Positions 15,105-24,664 of a stretch of 64,000 nt of DNA are shown piece by piece. The stretch spans positions 3,233,501 to 3,297,500 of the forward strand of contig NZ_BLIN01000005.1 in assembly GCF_009811555.1 (NCBI RefSeq), in the 5' to 3' direction. Below the pieces are notes generated by a model that was not told the DNA's origin, did not search any database, and saw nothing but the letters and a program-made list of their open reading frames with translations. Positions within the stretch are counted from its first letter, which is position 1; each line of letters begins with the position of its first letter. Both the position numbers and the translations under genes were made by a program. The stretch is from Streptomyces caniferus (GTDB taxonomy: Bacteria > Actinomycetota > Actinomycetes > Streptomycetales > Streptomycetaceae).

Positions 15105-17053
15105 AGTACCGTCCGAGCCGTCGCACCCGCAGAGTGACGATAGCGGCGGCCGTGGTGCTCGCGCTGGCCGCGATGAACGGGCCGGCCCTCTACGGCTTCG
15201 CTTCGGAGCAGTACCACCAGTACGAGATCAACAAGCCCGAGTACAAGGCGGCGAACGGCCACTGGGACGTCGTCAACGTGCCGGACAAGTACCGCATCAA
15301 CACCATCCACGCGGCCCTGCTGCACACCGGGAAGGTGCTGCTGGTCGCGGGCTCGGGCAACAACGCGGCGAACTTCAGGGCCAAGTCGTTCCGTACGGTC
15401 CTGTGGGATCCGGAGAAGAACACCTTCACGAACATCCCCACGCCCAAGGACCTCTTCTGCTCCGGGCACACCCAGCTCCCGGACGGCAAGCTGCTGGTGG
15501 CCGGCGGCACCCAGCGCTACGAGAAGCTCAACGGCGATGTGAAGAAGGCCGGCGGCCTCATGATCGTCTACAACGAGAATCCGGACGCCCCGAAGACGTT
15601 CCCGGCCGGCACCCTGTTCACCGGCAAGAAGAACGGCAAGACCTTCGCCTCCAAGGACCCGGTCGTGGTGCCGCGGGCGAAGAAGGTCACCGACCGGAGG
15701 ACCGGCAAGGTCACCGTGGTGCACAGTGAGGCCCGGGTCTACGTCGAGGCCCTCAAGGACGGCCCCTCCCACTCCACGGGCGCCCAGGACAACTACCGGA
15801 TCCACGGCCTGACCGGCGCGGACGCCCATAACTTCTACGGCATCGCGCAGAAGCTGTCCTTCGACAAGAAGGACTTCCAGGGGATCAAGGACTCCTTCGA
15901 GTTCGACCCGGTGGCCGAGCGCTACATGCCCGTGGACCCGATGAACGAGGCGCGCTGGTACCCGACGCTCACCACCCTGCAGGACGGCAAGGTCCTCTCC
16001 GTCTCCGGGCTGGACGAGATCGGGCAGGTCGTCCCCGGCAAGCAGGAGATCTACGACCCGAAGACGAAGAAGTGGCACTACCTGCCCAAGCGGCGCTTCT
16101 TCCCGACCTACCCGGCGCTCTTCCTCACCGACCAGGGCCGGATCTTCTACACCGGCTCCAACGCCGGCTACGGCCCGGACAACATCGGCCGCACCCCCGG
16201 TATCTGGGACCTGAAGTCCAACAAGTTCCAGGTCGTGCCCGGGATGAGCGACCCGAAGATCCTGGAGACATCGATGTCGGTGCTGCTGCCGCCGGCCCAG
16301 GAGCAGCGGTACATGGTGCTGGGCGGGGGCGGCGTCGGCGAGGACCCCAAGTCCACGGACAAGACCCGCATCGTGGATCTGCACGCCCCGTCGCCGCGCT
16401 TCAAGGACGGGCCCCCGCTGTATGCGAAGGCCCGCTACCCGAGCAGCGTGATCATGCCGGACGACACCGTGCTGACCACGAACGGCTCCGGTGACTACCG
16501 CGGCCGCAGCGACTCCAACATCCTCAAGGCGGAGCTGTACGACCCGGCGACCAACTCCGCCCGCCAGGTGGCCGACCCGCTGGTGGGCCGCAACTACCAC
16601 TCCGGTGCGCTGCTGCTGCCCGACGGCCGGGTGATGACCTTCGGCTCGGACTCCCTCTACGCCGACAAGGACAACACCAAGCCGGGCGTCTTCCAGCAGC
16701 AGATCGACCTCTACACCCCGCCGTACCTCTACCGGAAGTCGCGCCCCGAGCTGACGGACAAGGGCCCCCGGACGCTCTCCCTCGGCAGCAGCGCGACGTA
16801 CGGCTCCTCGCACGCTTCCGGCATCAAGAAGATGCGGCTGATGCGCCCCGGCTCGTTCACCCATGTCACCAACGTCGAACAGCGCTCGATCGCGCTGGAC
16901 TTCACGGTGACGAAGGGCGGGGACGGGGTGACGGTCACCCTGCCCAAGGACCCGTCGCTGGTGCCGCCCGGCTGGTACATGCTGAACGCGGTGGACGGGA
17001 AGGGGACACCGTCCAAGGCGGTGTGGGTGAAGGTCGCGGCGGGGCGTGGGTAG
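15101..17053 (+). CDS. glxA: Mono-copper radical oxidase GlxA
   Basis: A 650-residue galactose-oxidase-like copper enzyme that works with CslA on the nascent glycan at the hyphal tip. An N-terminal membrane anchor spans about residues 12-33, followed by a seven-bladed kelch-type propeller and a C-terminal Ig-like domain. The Cys-Tyr cofactor is readable as Cys120 (LFCSGHTQLPDG) and Tyr287 (EARWYPTL). The copper ligands are Tyr499-His500 (GRNYHSGALLLPDG) and a His near 590 (THVTNVEQRS), in the galactose-oxidase order. ATG 15101 overlaps the cslA stop (ATGA), so the pair is translationally coupled. Confidence 0.94.
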   Translation: MKYRPSRRTRRVTIAAAVVLALAAMNGPALYGFASEQYHQYEINKPEYKAANGHWDVVNVPDKYRINTIHAALLHTGKVLLVAGSGNNAANFRAKSFRTVLWDPEKNTFTNIPTPKDLFCSGHTQLPDGKLLVAGGTQRYEKLNGDVKKAGGLMIVYNENPDAPKTFPAGTLFTGKKNGKTFASKDPVVVPRAKKVTDRRTGKVTVVHSEARVYVEALKDGPSHSTGAQDNYRIHGLTGADAHNFYGIAQKLSFDKKDFQGIKDSFEFDPVAERYMPVDPMNEARWYPTLTTLQDGKVLSVSGLDEIGQVVPGKQEIYDPKTKKWHYLPKRRFFPTYPALFLTDQGRIFYTGSNAGYGPDNIGRTPGIWDLKSNKFQVVPGMSDPKILETSMSVLLPPAQEQRYMVLGGGGVGEDPKSTDKTRIVDLHAPSPRFKDGPPLYAKARYPSSVIMPDDTVLTTNGSGDYRGRSDSNILKAELYDPATNSARQVADPLVGRNYHSGALLLPDGRVMTFGSDSLYADKDNTKPGVFQQQIDLYTPPYLYRKSRPELTDKGPRTLSLGSSATYGSSHASGIKKMRLMRPGSFTHVTNVEQRSIALDFTVTKGGDGVTVTLPKDPSLVPPGWYMLNAVDGKGTPSKAVWVKVAAGRG

Positions 17054-17099
17054 CGGGTAGCGGGTAGCGGCGGACAAGGCCGCCGGGGCTCGGGTCATT

Positions 17100-17133
17100 C
17101 CCGGGTTCCCCGCGGTTCCGTGGGGAACCCGGG
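17100..17133. terminator. Bidirectional terminator between glxA and cslZ
   Basis: CCCGGGTTCCCC (17100-17111) pairs perfectly with GGGGAACCCGGG (17122-17133) over a 10-base loop, between convergent genes. Confidence 0.82.
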
Positions 17134-17221
17134 TCCCTTCAGCCGTGACGGCGGTCGGTCGCGGTCGCCGTCACGACGGGCGGGTGGACGCGGGGCAGCG
17201 ATCGCCGTCGCGCGTCCGGCG

Positions 17222-18298
17222 TCATTCCGCGCTGCGCGCCAGTCCCAGGGCGTACTCGGGCCACCAGGTGCCGGCCTTGGGGCCGCCCTTGCAGGTGCCG
17301 TCCGACTCTCCGGGGCGTTTGATCCACAGATAGGCAGCCACCTGAGGGTCCTCGGTCTTGGTGGTGGGCGGGGTGCCCAGGGCGCGGCCGGGCGGGTTGC
17401 ACCAGTTCTCCGGGTCGTCGCCGCCGGGGGCCGGGCCGTTGCCGTTGCGGCTGGTGTCGATGACGAAGTGCTTGCCGCCGACCATGGCGGACAGCCGCTT
17501 GCCGTACTTCGTGTTCTCCGCGGTGGTCTGGTAGTTGGAGATGTTCAGCGCGAAGCCGTCGGCGCGGTCGATGCCCGCCCGCTTGAGGGGCTCGACCATC
17601 TGGCCCGGGTCCTTGATCCAGTGCGGATTGCCGGCGTCCAGATAGACCTTGGTGTGCGGCAGCGCCTTGAGCTTGCCGACCGCCTCCGTCAGCAGGGCGT
17701 AGCGCTCCTCGTGGAACTGCTGCGGAGTGCACTTGTCCGCGATGTGCGGGAGCGCGTCGGGCTCCAGGATGACGGTGGTGGCGCGGTCGCCGATGCCTTT
17801 GAGTACGCCGTCCAGCCAGGACCGGTACGCGTTGCCGTCGGCGGCGCCGCCCTGGGAGTAGCGGCCGCAGTCGCGGTGCGGGATGTTGTAGAGAACGAGC
17901 AGCGCCTCACGGTCGGCCTTGGCGGCGGCCTGGGTGAAACCGCGCGCCTCCCCCTCCGGATCGTCGACACCTATCCACTCCGCGACCGGCTGCGCCGCGA
18001 TCCTGTTGGCCAGGCGGGCGTCCGCGGCCTTGCCGTCGTCGCCGTAAGCGGAGACCTGGCGGGCCGCCTTGCTGTCCGGGTTGACCCAGAACGGTGCGAC
18101 GGACTTGGGGCGCTGGCCCGGTTTGGCCGGTACGCCGTCGCCGTCGCCGGACGAGGAGCAGCCGGCGAGCAGCAGCAGCGCCAGCGCCCCCACGGCCGCC
18201 GTGGCCGATGCGGTCCTGGCCTGCGCGGTGCGCCGCCGGCCGTCGCGGGTCCCGTCCGGCGGACCGACCCCGGCCATCCGTCGCAGATCGCCGTACAT
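17222..18298 (-). CDS. cslZ: GH6-family endoglucanase lipoprotein CslZ
   Basis: A 358-residue surface-anchored glycosidase expected to trim or release the CslA-made beta-glucan. The lipobox LLLAGCSSSG follows a hydrophobic signal near residues 38-55. The GH6 fold is indicated by PVAEWIG, RDCGRYSQGG and the catalytic-acid motif VILEPDAL. Later segments include KVYLDAGNPHW, GFALNISNYQ, KHFVIDTSRNGNG and WIKRPGESDG. ATG 18298 is preferred over ATG 18316 because GAGGGGGAG lies just before it. It converges on cslA-glxA, completing the known three-gene set. Confidence 0.9.
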   Translation of the reverse strand: MYGDLRRMAGVGPPDGTRDGRRRTAQARTASATAAVGALALLLLAGCSSSGDGDGVPAKPGQRPKSVAPFWVNPDSKAARQVSAYGDDGKAADARLANRIAAQPVAEWIGVDDPEGEARGFTQAAAKADREALLVLYNIPHRDCGRYSQGGAADGNAYRSWLDGVLKGIGDRATTVILEPDALPHIADKCTPQQFHEERYALLTEAVGKLKALPHTKVYLDAGNPHWIKDPGQMVEPLKRAGIDRADGFALNISNYQTTAENTKYGKRLSAMVGGKHFVIDTSRNGNGPAPGGDDPENWCNPPGRALGTPPTTKTEDPQVAAYLWIKRPGESDGTCKGGPKAGTWWPEYALGLARSAE

Positions 18299-18441
18299 CC
18301 ACTCCCCCTCGAACATCGGTCACGGCCGGCGGGGACCGTCGGCCACCACCCATCGTGGCACACGGCCAACCGCCGCGGTCGGCCTGTGGATTGGCTGTCC
18401 ACAGGCTGCTAAGACGCTTGACGAACGGCGTTCATGATGGT

Positions 18442-19446
18442 TCAGCCGTCCTCGGTGTCCGCCCTCTGAAGGGACGTCAAGTGGGCCGACACCACGACGA
18501 CGTTCGCGGACCCGCCGTCGCGCACCCGACCCCCGGCGCGGCCGCGGCCGCCGGCGTCGACGATCAGCCGGAGCTCGGAACGGCCCCGGTCGCGCGCGGC
18601 GTAGGCCTTGCGCGCGTCGAAGCGGCCGCGGCCGTAGAGCTGGACGTCCTCGACGGCGAAGCGTGCGGTACTGCCGTCGGAGCGCTGGATGTCCACCCGC
18701 TCCCCCGGCTTGAGGGCGGTCAGACGGTGGACGACGGTCCACCGGGCGCGCGGGTCGCGGCCGGCGCCGGTCCGGCCCACGAGCAGCGCCGCGCCCGCCT
18801 CACCCGGCCGCGGCCCTGCGGCGTACCAGCCGAAGAGGTCCGGGGCCGTGTCCGGGGGCGGGGTGAGGATGCCGTGCTCGTCGAGACCGCGTGCGGCGAT
18901 GCCGCCCTCCCGTATACCGAGTGCGTCGATGGTGATGCGGACGGGCTCCGCGTTCACGGTGGCGGGCACCGGGGCGTGCGCGTGCGGAGGCACCTGGCGG
19001 CCCAACGGGCGCCCGGCGGCGGCGACATCCCCGGTCGTGGCGAGCTGCGCGGCCACCCCGTCCGCCAGGTCTCTGCCCCACAACCACAGGCCCAGCAACA
19101 GCACGGCCCAGGCCACGCCGGCGAGGAGCTTTCCGGGGGTGGAGCCTGGGTGGTGACTGCGGCTGGTGCCGTGGGGGCTGGTGGCCGGGGTGGGGACCGT
19201 GGCGGCTCTCCCGCGGGTGTGGAGGTCGGCGGCGGCGTGCGGGCTCGCGTGGGAGTGAGTGTCCGGTGAGGCGAGAGAGCTGAGAGTGCCACGAGGGCTG
19301 GAGGCGGGGGGTGCGCCGGACGTACCGCTCACCGCCCTCGCGCCGGTGGCAGCGGCCGTGCCATGGATGCCGGCCCTGCCGCCGGTGCCGGACAGGGCGG
19401 GCACCCCGGCCGTCGCCCCGGCCCGCCCTTGCTCCTCAGTGCTCAT
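18442..19446 (-). CDS. Class F sortase-fold protein lacking the catalytic His and Cys (pseudosortase)
   Basis: A 334-residue membrane protein: a ~105-residue low-complexity cytosolic N-terminus, one membrane helix (about 107-124, LLAGVAWAVLLLGLWLWG) and an extracytoplasmic sortase barrel. The barrel is aligned by RITIDALGI, DLFGWYAAGPRPGEAGAALLVG and the end strand ANVVVVSAHL. Active class F enzymes read LVGHxD and LITCGG at the active site. Here they read LLVGRTG (Arg225 for His) and LRLIVDAGG (Asp297 for Cys), leaving only Arg309 in place. Transpeptidation is therefore unlikely and a binding or scaffold role is inferred. ATG 19446 overlaps the upstream gene by 11 bases. Confidence 0.82.
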   Translation of the reverse strand: MSTEEQGRAGATAGVPALSGTGGRAGIHGTAAATGARAVSGTSGAPPASSPRGTLSSLASPDTHSHASPHAAADLHTRGRAATVPTPATSPHGTSRSHHPGSTPGKLLAGVAWAVLLLGLWLWGRDLADGVAAQLATTGDVAAAGRPLGRQVPPHAHAPVPATVNAEPVRITIDALGIREGGIAARGLDEHGILTPPPDTAPDLFGWYAAGPRPGEAGAALLVGRTGAGRDPRARWTVVHRLTALKPGERVDIQRSDGSTARFAVEDVQLYGRGRFDARKAYAARDRGRSELRLIVDAGGRGRAGGRVRDGGSANVVVVSAHLTSLQRADTEDG

Positions 19447-19945
19447 CGGCATCACCGTCCCGGCGGCGCAGTCGCAGGCGGAGCCGGAGCAGTTGGCCCG
19501 CGATGACCAGGATGGCGCCACCGGCCAGCACCAGGCCGACGGCCGACGTGCTGCTCAGCTCGCCTCGCGACGAGGCCTCGGCGGGCGCCTCGGGGCGGAC
19601 GGCCGGAGCAGGCGCGGGAGCGGGGTGGATTGCCGGAGCGGGGAAGGCGGACGGAGCGGGAGGGGCGGCCGCGGCGAGGGGGACGACCCGAACGCCGTGG
19701 ACGACCGGAGCGGGATGGACATGCGGTATCGCCTCCGCGAAGGCCGCCGGTCGGATTCGGATGGTGACCTGCCCGGTGTGGCGGCCGGTGCCCCGCAGGG
19801 CGACCGCGGCCCCGGGGGCGGCCGGGGCGGGGGCGACGGAGACCGTTGTGGTCCCGGTGGGGCGTGCGTCCGCGCCGTACGCGGGCGGCATCGTCACCGC
19901 GCAAGCCGCGACCGCGGCACAGAAAGCAAGTTGCCGTGAGCGCAT
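19436..19945 (-). CDS. Exported membrane-anchored protein paired with the pseudosortase
   Basis: A 169-residue protein with an N-terminal signal peptide (MRSRQLAFCAAVAACAVTMPPAYGA), a ~60-residue beta-rich body (TTTVSVAPAPAAPGAAVALRG), an Ala/Pro-rich linker and a C-terminal membrane helix (VGLVLAGGAILVIAGQLL) followed by an Arg-rich tail. This is the layout of a sortase substrate, but no LPxTG or related sorting motif precedes the helix, in keeping with the degenerate active site next door. It overlaps the pseudosortase start, so the two are coupled. The function is unknown. Confidence 0.75.
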   Translation of the reverse strand: MRSRQLAFCAAVAACAVTMPPAYGADARPTGTTTVSVAPAPAAPGAAVALRGTGRHTGQVTIRIRPAAFAEAIPHVHPAPVVHGVRVVPLAAAAPPAPSAFPAPAIHPAPAPAPAVRPEAPAEASSRGELSSTSAVGLVLAGGAILVIAGQLLRLRLRLRRRDGDADEH

Positions 19946-20195
19946 GGTGAACCTCCGATAAGTCCGAAGGTCCGCCCGCACGAGCCCGGCCGCATCCGGT
20001 GCGGTCCGAGGCTGCGCCGTTCGGGTGGGAGCCCGGGGCCGCGGGGCCGGCCGGCGGCGTCAGGGACGGCCGCCGGCGTCGGGGACGGCCGAGGGGGGCG
20101 GGGCGCCGCCCGGCCGCACCCCGCCCCACCCCCTCTACCTCATACGCCCGGGACGCCGCCCAGGCCCCTCACACCGCTCACACCGCTCACGCCCC

Positions 20196-20975
20196 TCACA
20201 CCAGGTCGATGAGGTCCGCGATCGAGTCCACTACACGGGAGGGCCGGAACGGGTGCCGGTCGACCTCCTCGGGGCGGGTCAGTCCGGTCAGGACGAGGAA
20301 GGTCTCCATGCCCGCCTCCAGACCTGCCAGCACATCGGTGTCCATCCGGTCGCCGATCATCGCGGAGGTCTCGGAATGCGCGCCGATGACATTGAGCCCG
20401 TGCCGCATCATCAGCGGGTTGGGCTTGCCGACGAAGTACGGATCGACGCCCGTCGCCTTGGTGATCAGCGCGGCCACCGAACCGGTCGCGGGCAGCGCGC
20501 CCTGCGGGGAGGGACCGGTCTCGTCGGGGTTGGTGGCGATGAACCGCGCGCCTTCGTTGATCAGCCGGATCGCCTTCGTCAGCGCCTCGAAGCTGTAGGT
20601 GCGGGTCTCGCCGAGGACGACGTAGTCCGGGGAGTGGTCGGTCAGGACGTAGCCGATGTCGTGCAGGGCGGTGGTCAGGCCCGCCTCCCCGATGACGTAC
20701 GCGGTGCCGCCGGGCCGCTGGTCGTCCAGGAACTGGGCGGTGGCCAGCGCGGACGTCCAGATCGACTCCCACGGCACGTCCAGCCCGATGCGGTTCAGGC
20801 GGGCGTGCAGGTCACGCGGGGTGTAGATGGAGTTGTTGGTCAGCACGAGAAAGGGCTTGCCCGACTCGCGCAGCCGCTTGATGAAGGCGTCCGCCCCGGG
20901 GACCGGAATGCCCTCGTGCATCAGGACGCCGTCCATGTCGGTGAGCCATGACTCGATCGGCTTGCGCTCTGCCAC
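20196..20975 (-). CDS. HAD-IIA family phosphatase (NagD-like)
   Basis: A 259-residue cytoplasmic phosphatase of the NagD/HAD-IIA type. The nucleophile motif is WLTDMDGVL (near residue 12), the Thr/Ser motif VLTNNS, the cap domain lies between about 85 and 190, and the last motif is [15 protein letters not shown]. NagD enzymes act on nucleoside monophosphates and small phosphates, so a housekeeping clean-up role is likely. The start is GTG 20975 with GGAG nine bases upstream; a long open frame continuing upstream is antisense to the ROK gene's neighbourhood and lacks coding character. Confidence 0.88.
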   Translation of the reverse strand: MAERKPIESWLTDMDGVLMHEGIPVPGADAFIKRLRESGKPFLVLTNNSIYTPRDLHARLNRIGLDVPWESIWTSALATAQFLDDQRPGGTAYVIGEAGLTTALHDIGYVLTDHSPDYVVLGETRTYSFEALTKAIRLINEGARFIATNPDETGPSPQGALPATGSVAALITKATGVDPYFVGKPNPLMMRHGLNVIGAHSETSAMIGDRMDTDVLAGLEAGMETFLVLTGLTRPEEVDRHPFRPSRVVDSIADLIDLV

Positions 20976-21223
20976 TGCCGGACTCCTGCCGTACGTGTTG
21001 ACCAGGGGCGCCGGCCGACTCCCGCACACGCCGTGGCCCACGCGAGTGCCTCCACGGCGTCGTACACACGGCCGACGCCCCCACCCTAAGTCAGCGGGCG
21101 GCACCCCCGACCCTCGCGCTCGCCCCGGATCTTCCGCCCCACCACGCCCGGCACCTCGGCTCTCGGCGCTCCGCAGTGGGCCGGTCTGCTGTCGCCGGGA
21201 GAGAGCGAGAGGTCCCCGCCACC

Positions 21224-22387
21224 TCATGCCGGGGCCGGCCCAACGCGCCCGGCCGCGAGGCCGGTCCGCCGCCGTCCGAACAGCGGCGCCAGCACCAGTT
21301 CCGCCGCCCCGTCGGCGACCACCCGGGCACCGCCGCGGGCGAGCGCCACCGGCACCGGTTCCCCGGCCCGGCCGCGGGTGCGCGCCTGCTCGGCGAGCAC
21401 CCCGGCCACGCCTTTGAGGAACACCTCGGGGTGCTCCAGCACGGTCCGCCCGCCGAGCAGCAGCCGGTCGATGTCCAGCAGCTCGACGAGGTTGGCGGCG
21501 CCCACGCCCAGCGCCCGCGCCGCACCCGGCAGATCGCCGCGGGCCACCGCCGCGAGGCACAGCGCCTCGATGCAGCCGCGCCGCCCGCAGCCGCAGCGCG
21601 GCCCGTCCCACTGCACGGTCTGGTGGCCGAATTCGCCGGCGCCGGTGCGCGGGCCGCGGTAGAGGCCGCCGTCCAGGACGAGCCCGGCGCCCAGGCCGGT
21701 GCCCAGGTGGAGGTAGCCGAACGAGCCGGGACCCGCCGGTATCCCCTGGGCGAGGCCCAGCGCCGCCGCGTTGGTGTCCTTGTCGACGACGACGGGCAGG
21801 CCGAGCCGTTCGGCGAGCGCGTCCCGCAGGGGAAAGCCGTCCCACCGGGGCGCGCCGGTGACCCGGTGCAGGACGCCGGTGGTGTGGTCCAGCGGGCCCG
21901 GGCAGGCCGCCCCGGCGCCCAGTACGGGCGGGCCGCCGGCCTGTGCGCGCAGCGCGGCGACCTCCCGTTCGACGGTGGCGAGCACCTGACCGGCACCCTC
22001 CTCGAAGGCGAGCGGGGCACGGCGTACGGCGACCGCTTCGCCCGCGAGGTCGGCGAGGACGGCGGTGAGCTCGTCGCGGTCGAGGTGCAGTCCGACGGCG
22101 TGCCGGGCGCCGGGGACCAGCCGCAGGACGGTGGCGGGCTTGCCGCCGGTGGAGGCGCGGCGGCCCGCCTCGGCGACCAGGCCGTCGGCCCGCAGCCGGG
22201 CGGTGATCTTGCTGACGGCCTGCGGGGTCAGCCCGGTGCGGCCGGCGAGCTCCCGCCGGCTGACCCCCTCCTCGCCGGCCGCGCGCAGCAGCCCGAGCAC
22301 CAGCGCGGCGTTGTGGTCGCGCAGGGCGGGGAGGTTGGCGCCCGGAGGGCCGGCGACGCCGTCGTGGGAGAGATCGTTGCTGCTCAC
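21224..22387 (-). CDS. ROK family transcriptional regulator
   Basis: A 387-residue sugar-responsive repressor. An N-terminal winged HTH (about 25-85, [23 protein letters not shown]) is followed by a ROK kinase-like domain with the zinc-binding [10 protein letters not shown] motif near 260-270 and the [18 protein letters not shown] segment. The start is GTG 22387. It is divergent from an oxidoreductase gene 56 bases away, with an operator-like inverted repeat between them, so it probably controls itself and that gene. The effector is not readable. Confidence 0.9.
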   Translation of the reverse strand: MSSNDLSHDGVAGPPGANLPALRDHNAALVLGLLRAAGEEGVSRRELAGRTGLTPQAVSKITARLRADGLVAEAGRRASTGGKPATVLRLVPGARHAVGLHLDRDELTAVLADLAGEAVAVRRAPLAFEEGAGQVLATVEREVAALRAQAGGPPVLGAGAACPGPLDHTTGVLHRVTGAPRWDGFPLRDALAERLGLPVVVDKDTNAAALGLAQGIPAGPGSFGYLHLGTGLGAGLVLDGGLYRGPRTGAGEFGHQTVQWDGPRCGCGRRGCIEALCLAAVARGDLPGAARALGVGAANLVELLDIDRLLLGGRTVLEHPEVFLKGVAGVLAEQARTRGRAGEPVPVALARGGARVVADGAAELVLAPLFGRRRTGLAAGRVGPAPA

Positions 22388-22411
22388 CCACCCATTGTCC
22401 GCATCGCTTGC

Positions 22412-22436
22412 ACTTTGGCAACACCGTTGCTTAAGT
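22412..22436. promoter_or_regulatory. Operator-like inverted repeat between the ROK regulator and oxidoreductase
   Basis: ACTTTGGCAAC-ACC-GTTGCTTAAGT has 11-base arms with nine matching pairs and fills the short divergent promoter region. ROK repressors of the NagC/XylR type bind repeats of this size with TT/AA-rich ends. Confidence 0.6.
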
Positions 22437-22443
22437 GGGTCCC

Positions 22444-23559
22444 ATGAGCGAGATGAGCGACTCCACCGGCACCGCCGCCCCCCACGACCCGCTCCGCGTC
22501 GGCCTCATCGGCTACGGCCTGGCGGGCTCGGTCTTCCACGCGCCGCTGATCGCGGCCGCCGAGGGCCTGCAGCTCGACACCGTCTCGACCTCCGACCCGG
22601 AGCGGCAGGCGCAGGCCCGCGCCGAGCATCCGGGGGTCCGTACGGTCGACACCCCCGAGGCGGTGCTCGCCCGCGCCGCGGACCTCGACCTGATCGTGCT
22701 GGCGACGCCGAACAAGACGCATGTGCCGCTCGCCACCGCCGCCCTGGAGGCCGGCCTGCCGGTGGTGGTCGACAAGCCGCTGGCCGCGACCGCCGCCGAG
22801 GCCGAGAAGCTCGCCGCGCTCGCCGGGGACCGCGGCCTGCTGCTCTCCGTCTTCCAGAACCGCCGCTGGGACAACGACTTCCGCACCGCCCGCAAGCTGA
22901 TCGAGGACGGCGCGCTCGGCGACGTCTACCGCTTCGAGTCCCGCTTCGAGCGCTGGCGGCCGCAGCCCAAGGGCGGCTGGCGCGAGTCCGGCGACCCGGC
23001 GGAGATCGGCGGACTGCTCTACGACCTCGGCAGCCACCTCGTCGACCAGGCGCTGGTTCTCTTCGGCCCGGCCGTCTCCGTGTACGCCGAGTCCGTCGTC
23101 CGCCGCCCGGGCGCGGAGGCCGACGACGACTCCTTCATCGCCCTCACCCACGCCGGCGGCGTCCGCTCCCACCTGTGGATGAGCGCCACCACCGCCATGC
23201 TCGGCCCGCGCTTCCGGGTGCTGGGCAGCCGGGCGGGCTATGTGAAGCACGGCCTGGACCCGCAGGAGGCCGCGCTGCGCGAGGGCCGCCGGCCCGGCGA
23301 CGAGAAGGGCGAATGGGGCGTGGAGCCGGAGTCCCACCGGGGCCGGCTCGGCGCCGGGTCGTCCCCGCAGTCCGGTGGCGGCGAGCAGGTGCCGACGCTG
23401 CCGGGCGACTACCCCGCCTACTACGCCGCGATCGCCCGGGCGCTGCGCGAGGGCGGCCGGCCGCCGGTGACCGCCACCGAGGCCGCGGCCGCGCTGCGCG
23501 TCCTGGAGGCCGCCAGGCGCTCGGCCGCGGAAGGCCGCACGGTCCGGATCGTGGGCTGA
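22444..23559 (+). CDS. Gfo/Idh/MocA family oxidoreductase
   Basis: A 371-residue NAD(P)-dependent dehydrogenase. The Rossmann motif is VGLIGYGLAGSVFHAPLI near residue 18, the family EKP-like motif is VVDKPLA near residue 110, and the substrate domain includes YDLGSHLVDQALVLFG with its catalytic His. The family acts on sugars, inositol or sugar acids; the exact substrate is unknown. The start could be ATG 22444 or ATG 22453. The divergent ROK regulator suggests induction by a sugar. Confidence 0.88.
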   Translation: MSEMSDSTGTAAPHDPLRVGLIGYGLAGSVFHAPLIAAAEGLQLDTVSTSDPERQAQARAEHPGVRTVDTPEAVLARAADLDLIVLATPNKTHVPLATAALEAGLPVVVDKPLAATAAEAEKLAALAGDRGLLLSVFQNRRWDNDFRTARKLIEDGALGDVYRFESRFERWRPQPKGGWRESGDPAEIGGLLYDLGSHLVDQALVLFGPAVSVYAESVVRRPGAEADDDSFIALTHAGGVRSHLWMSATTAMLGPRFRVLGSRAGYVKHGLDPQEAALREGRRPGDEKGEWGVEPESHRGRLGAGSSPQSGGGEQVPTLPGDYPAYYAAIARALREGGRPPVTATEAAAALRVLEAARRSAAEGRTVRIVG

Positions 23560-23560
23560 A

Positions 23561-23662
23561 TCCCACGTTTTTGTCTTTCCCGCCGTTGCTCCCCCACTGC
23601 CTAAAGGGCGTGGGGGAGCAACGGCGAACAACCCCCACGGCGGGCCGGCCGACAACGTGGGA
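23561..23662. terminator. Nested bidirectional terminator (17-bp stem inside a 9-bp stem)
   Basis: The inner arms 23581-23597 and 23610-23626 (CGCCGTTGCTCCCCCAC and its complement) are perfect. An outer pair, TCCCACGTT (23561-23569) and AACGTGGGA (23654-23662), brackets them and is followed by T-runs on each strand. It lies between convergent genes. Confidence 0.85.
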
Positions 23663-23666
23663 AAAA

Positions 23667-24524
23667 CTACGCGTCGCGCAGGCGCTGACGCTGCCGGCCC
23701 AGGCCGTCGATCTCCAGCTCCACGACGTCACCGGCCCGCAGGTACGGCTTGGGTTCCGGGCGGCCCATGGCGACGCCGGCCGGGGTGCCGGTGTTGATGA
23801 CGTCGCCCGGGTAGAGGGTCATGAACCGGCTGACGTAGCGGACCACTTCGGCCACCGGGAAGATCTGCTCGGCGGTCGTGCCGTCCTGTTTCAGCTCGCC
23901 GTTGACCCACAGCCGCAGGCCGAGGGCCTGCGGGTCCGGCACCTCGTCGGCGGTCACCAGCCACGGCCCCAGGGGGTTGAACGTCTCGCAGTTCTTGCCC
24001 TTGTCCCACTGGCCGCCGCGCTCGATCTGGAAGGCACGCTCGGAGACGTCGTGCGCCACCGCGTAGCCGGCCACCGCCGCCAGCGCCTCGTCGTCGCTCT
24101 CCAGGTAGCGGGCCGTACGGCCGATGACGACCGCCAGCTCCACTTCCCAGTCGGTCTTCACACTGTCCCGCGGGACCAGCACGGTGTCCTCGGGTCCGAC
24201 GACCGTGTCCGGGGCCTTCATGAAGAGGATCGGCTCCTCGGGGGTCGCGGCGCCCGTCTCCCGGGCGTGGTCGTGGTAGTTCAGCCCGATGCACACGATC
24301 TTGCCGATCCGGGCCAGCGGCGGGCCGGTGCGCAGCCCGGCCGCGTCGAGCGGCGGCAGGTCACCGGACGCGGCCGCGGTGCGGAGGCGCGCCAGTGCCG
24401 CGTCGTCCGCGAGCAGCACCGGGTCGATGTCCGTGACCAGGCCGGACAGGTCCCGCAGGACCCCTGTTCCGTCGAGCAGCGCCGGGCGTTCCGCCCCCAC
24501 CGTGCCGACACGCAGCAGCTTCAT
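23667..24524 (-). CDS. Fumarylacetoacetate hydrolase family protein
   Basis: A 285-residue metal-dependent enzyme of the FAH/HpcE fold, used for C-C hydrolysis, decarboxylation or isomerisation in degradation of aromatic or sugar acids. The C-terminal FAH domain carries KIVCIGLNYHDHARE, PILFMKAPDTVVGP, DWEVELAVVIG and GDVINTGTPAGVAMG, with the acidic metal ligands visible in the ExE...D arrangement. ATG 24524 (MKLLRVG) has GGGAG upstream. No pathway partner is adjacent. Confidence 0.9.
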   Translation of the reverse strand: MKLLRVGTVGAERPALLDGTGVLRDLSGLVTDIDPVLLADDAALARLRTAAASGDLPPLDAAGLRTGPPLARIGKIVCIGLNYHDHARETGAATPEEPILFMKAPDTVVGPEDTVLVPRDSVKTDWEVELAVVIGRTARYLESDDEALAAVAGYAVAHDVSERAFQIERGGQWDKGKNCETFNPLGPWLVTADEVPDPQALGLRLWVNGELKQDGTTAEQIFPVAEVVRYVSRFMTLYPGDVINTGTPAGVAMGRPEPKPYLRAGDVVELEIDGLGRQRQRLRDA

Positions 24525-24664
24525 CGGTTCCACTCCCGTGGTCGAAGGGTCGGCCCCGGAAAGGGATTTCCCGGGCCGGCCGATGGGGGACGGCCATCGA
24601 GCGATTTGGTCGATCCTCCAAGAACGGGGTCCAGTCCACAAGACCCCGTTCACGGACTGGACCG

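Noticed and set aside
20169..20190. CACCGCTCA short tandem repeat as a CRISPR-like or regulatory array
   Set aside because: Only about two copies of a ten-base unit occur, after a stop codon, with no spacers.
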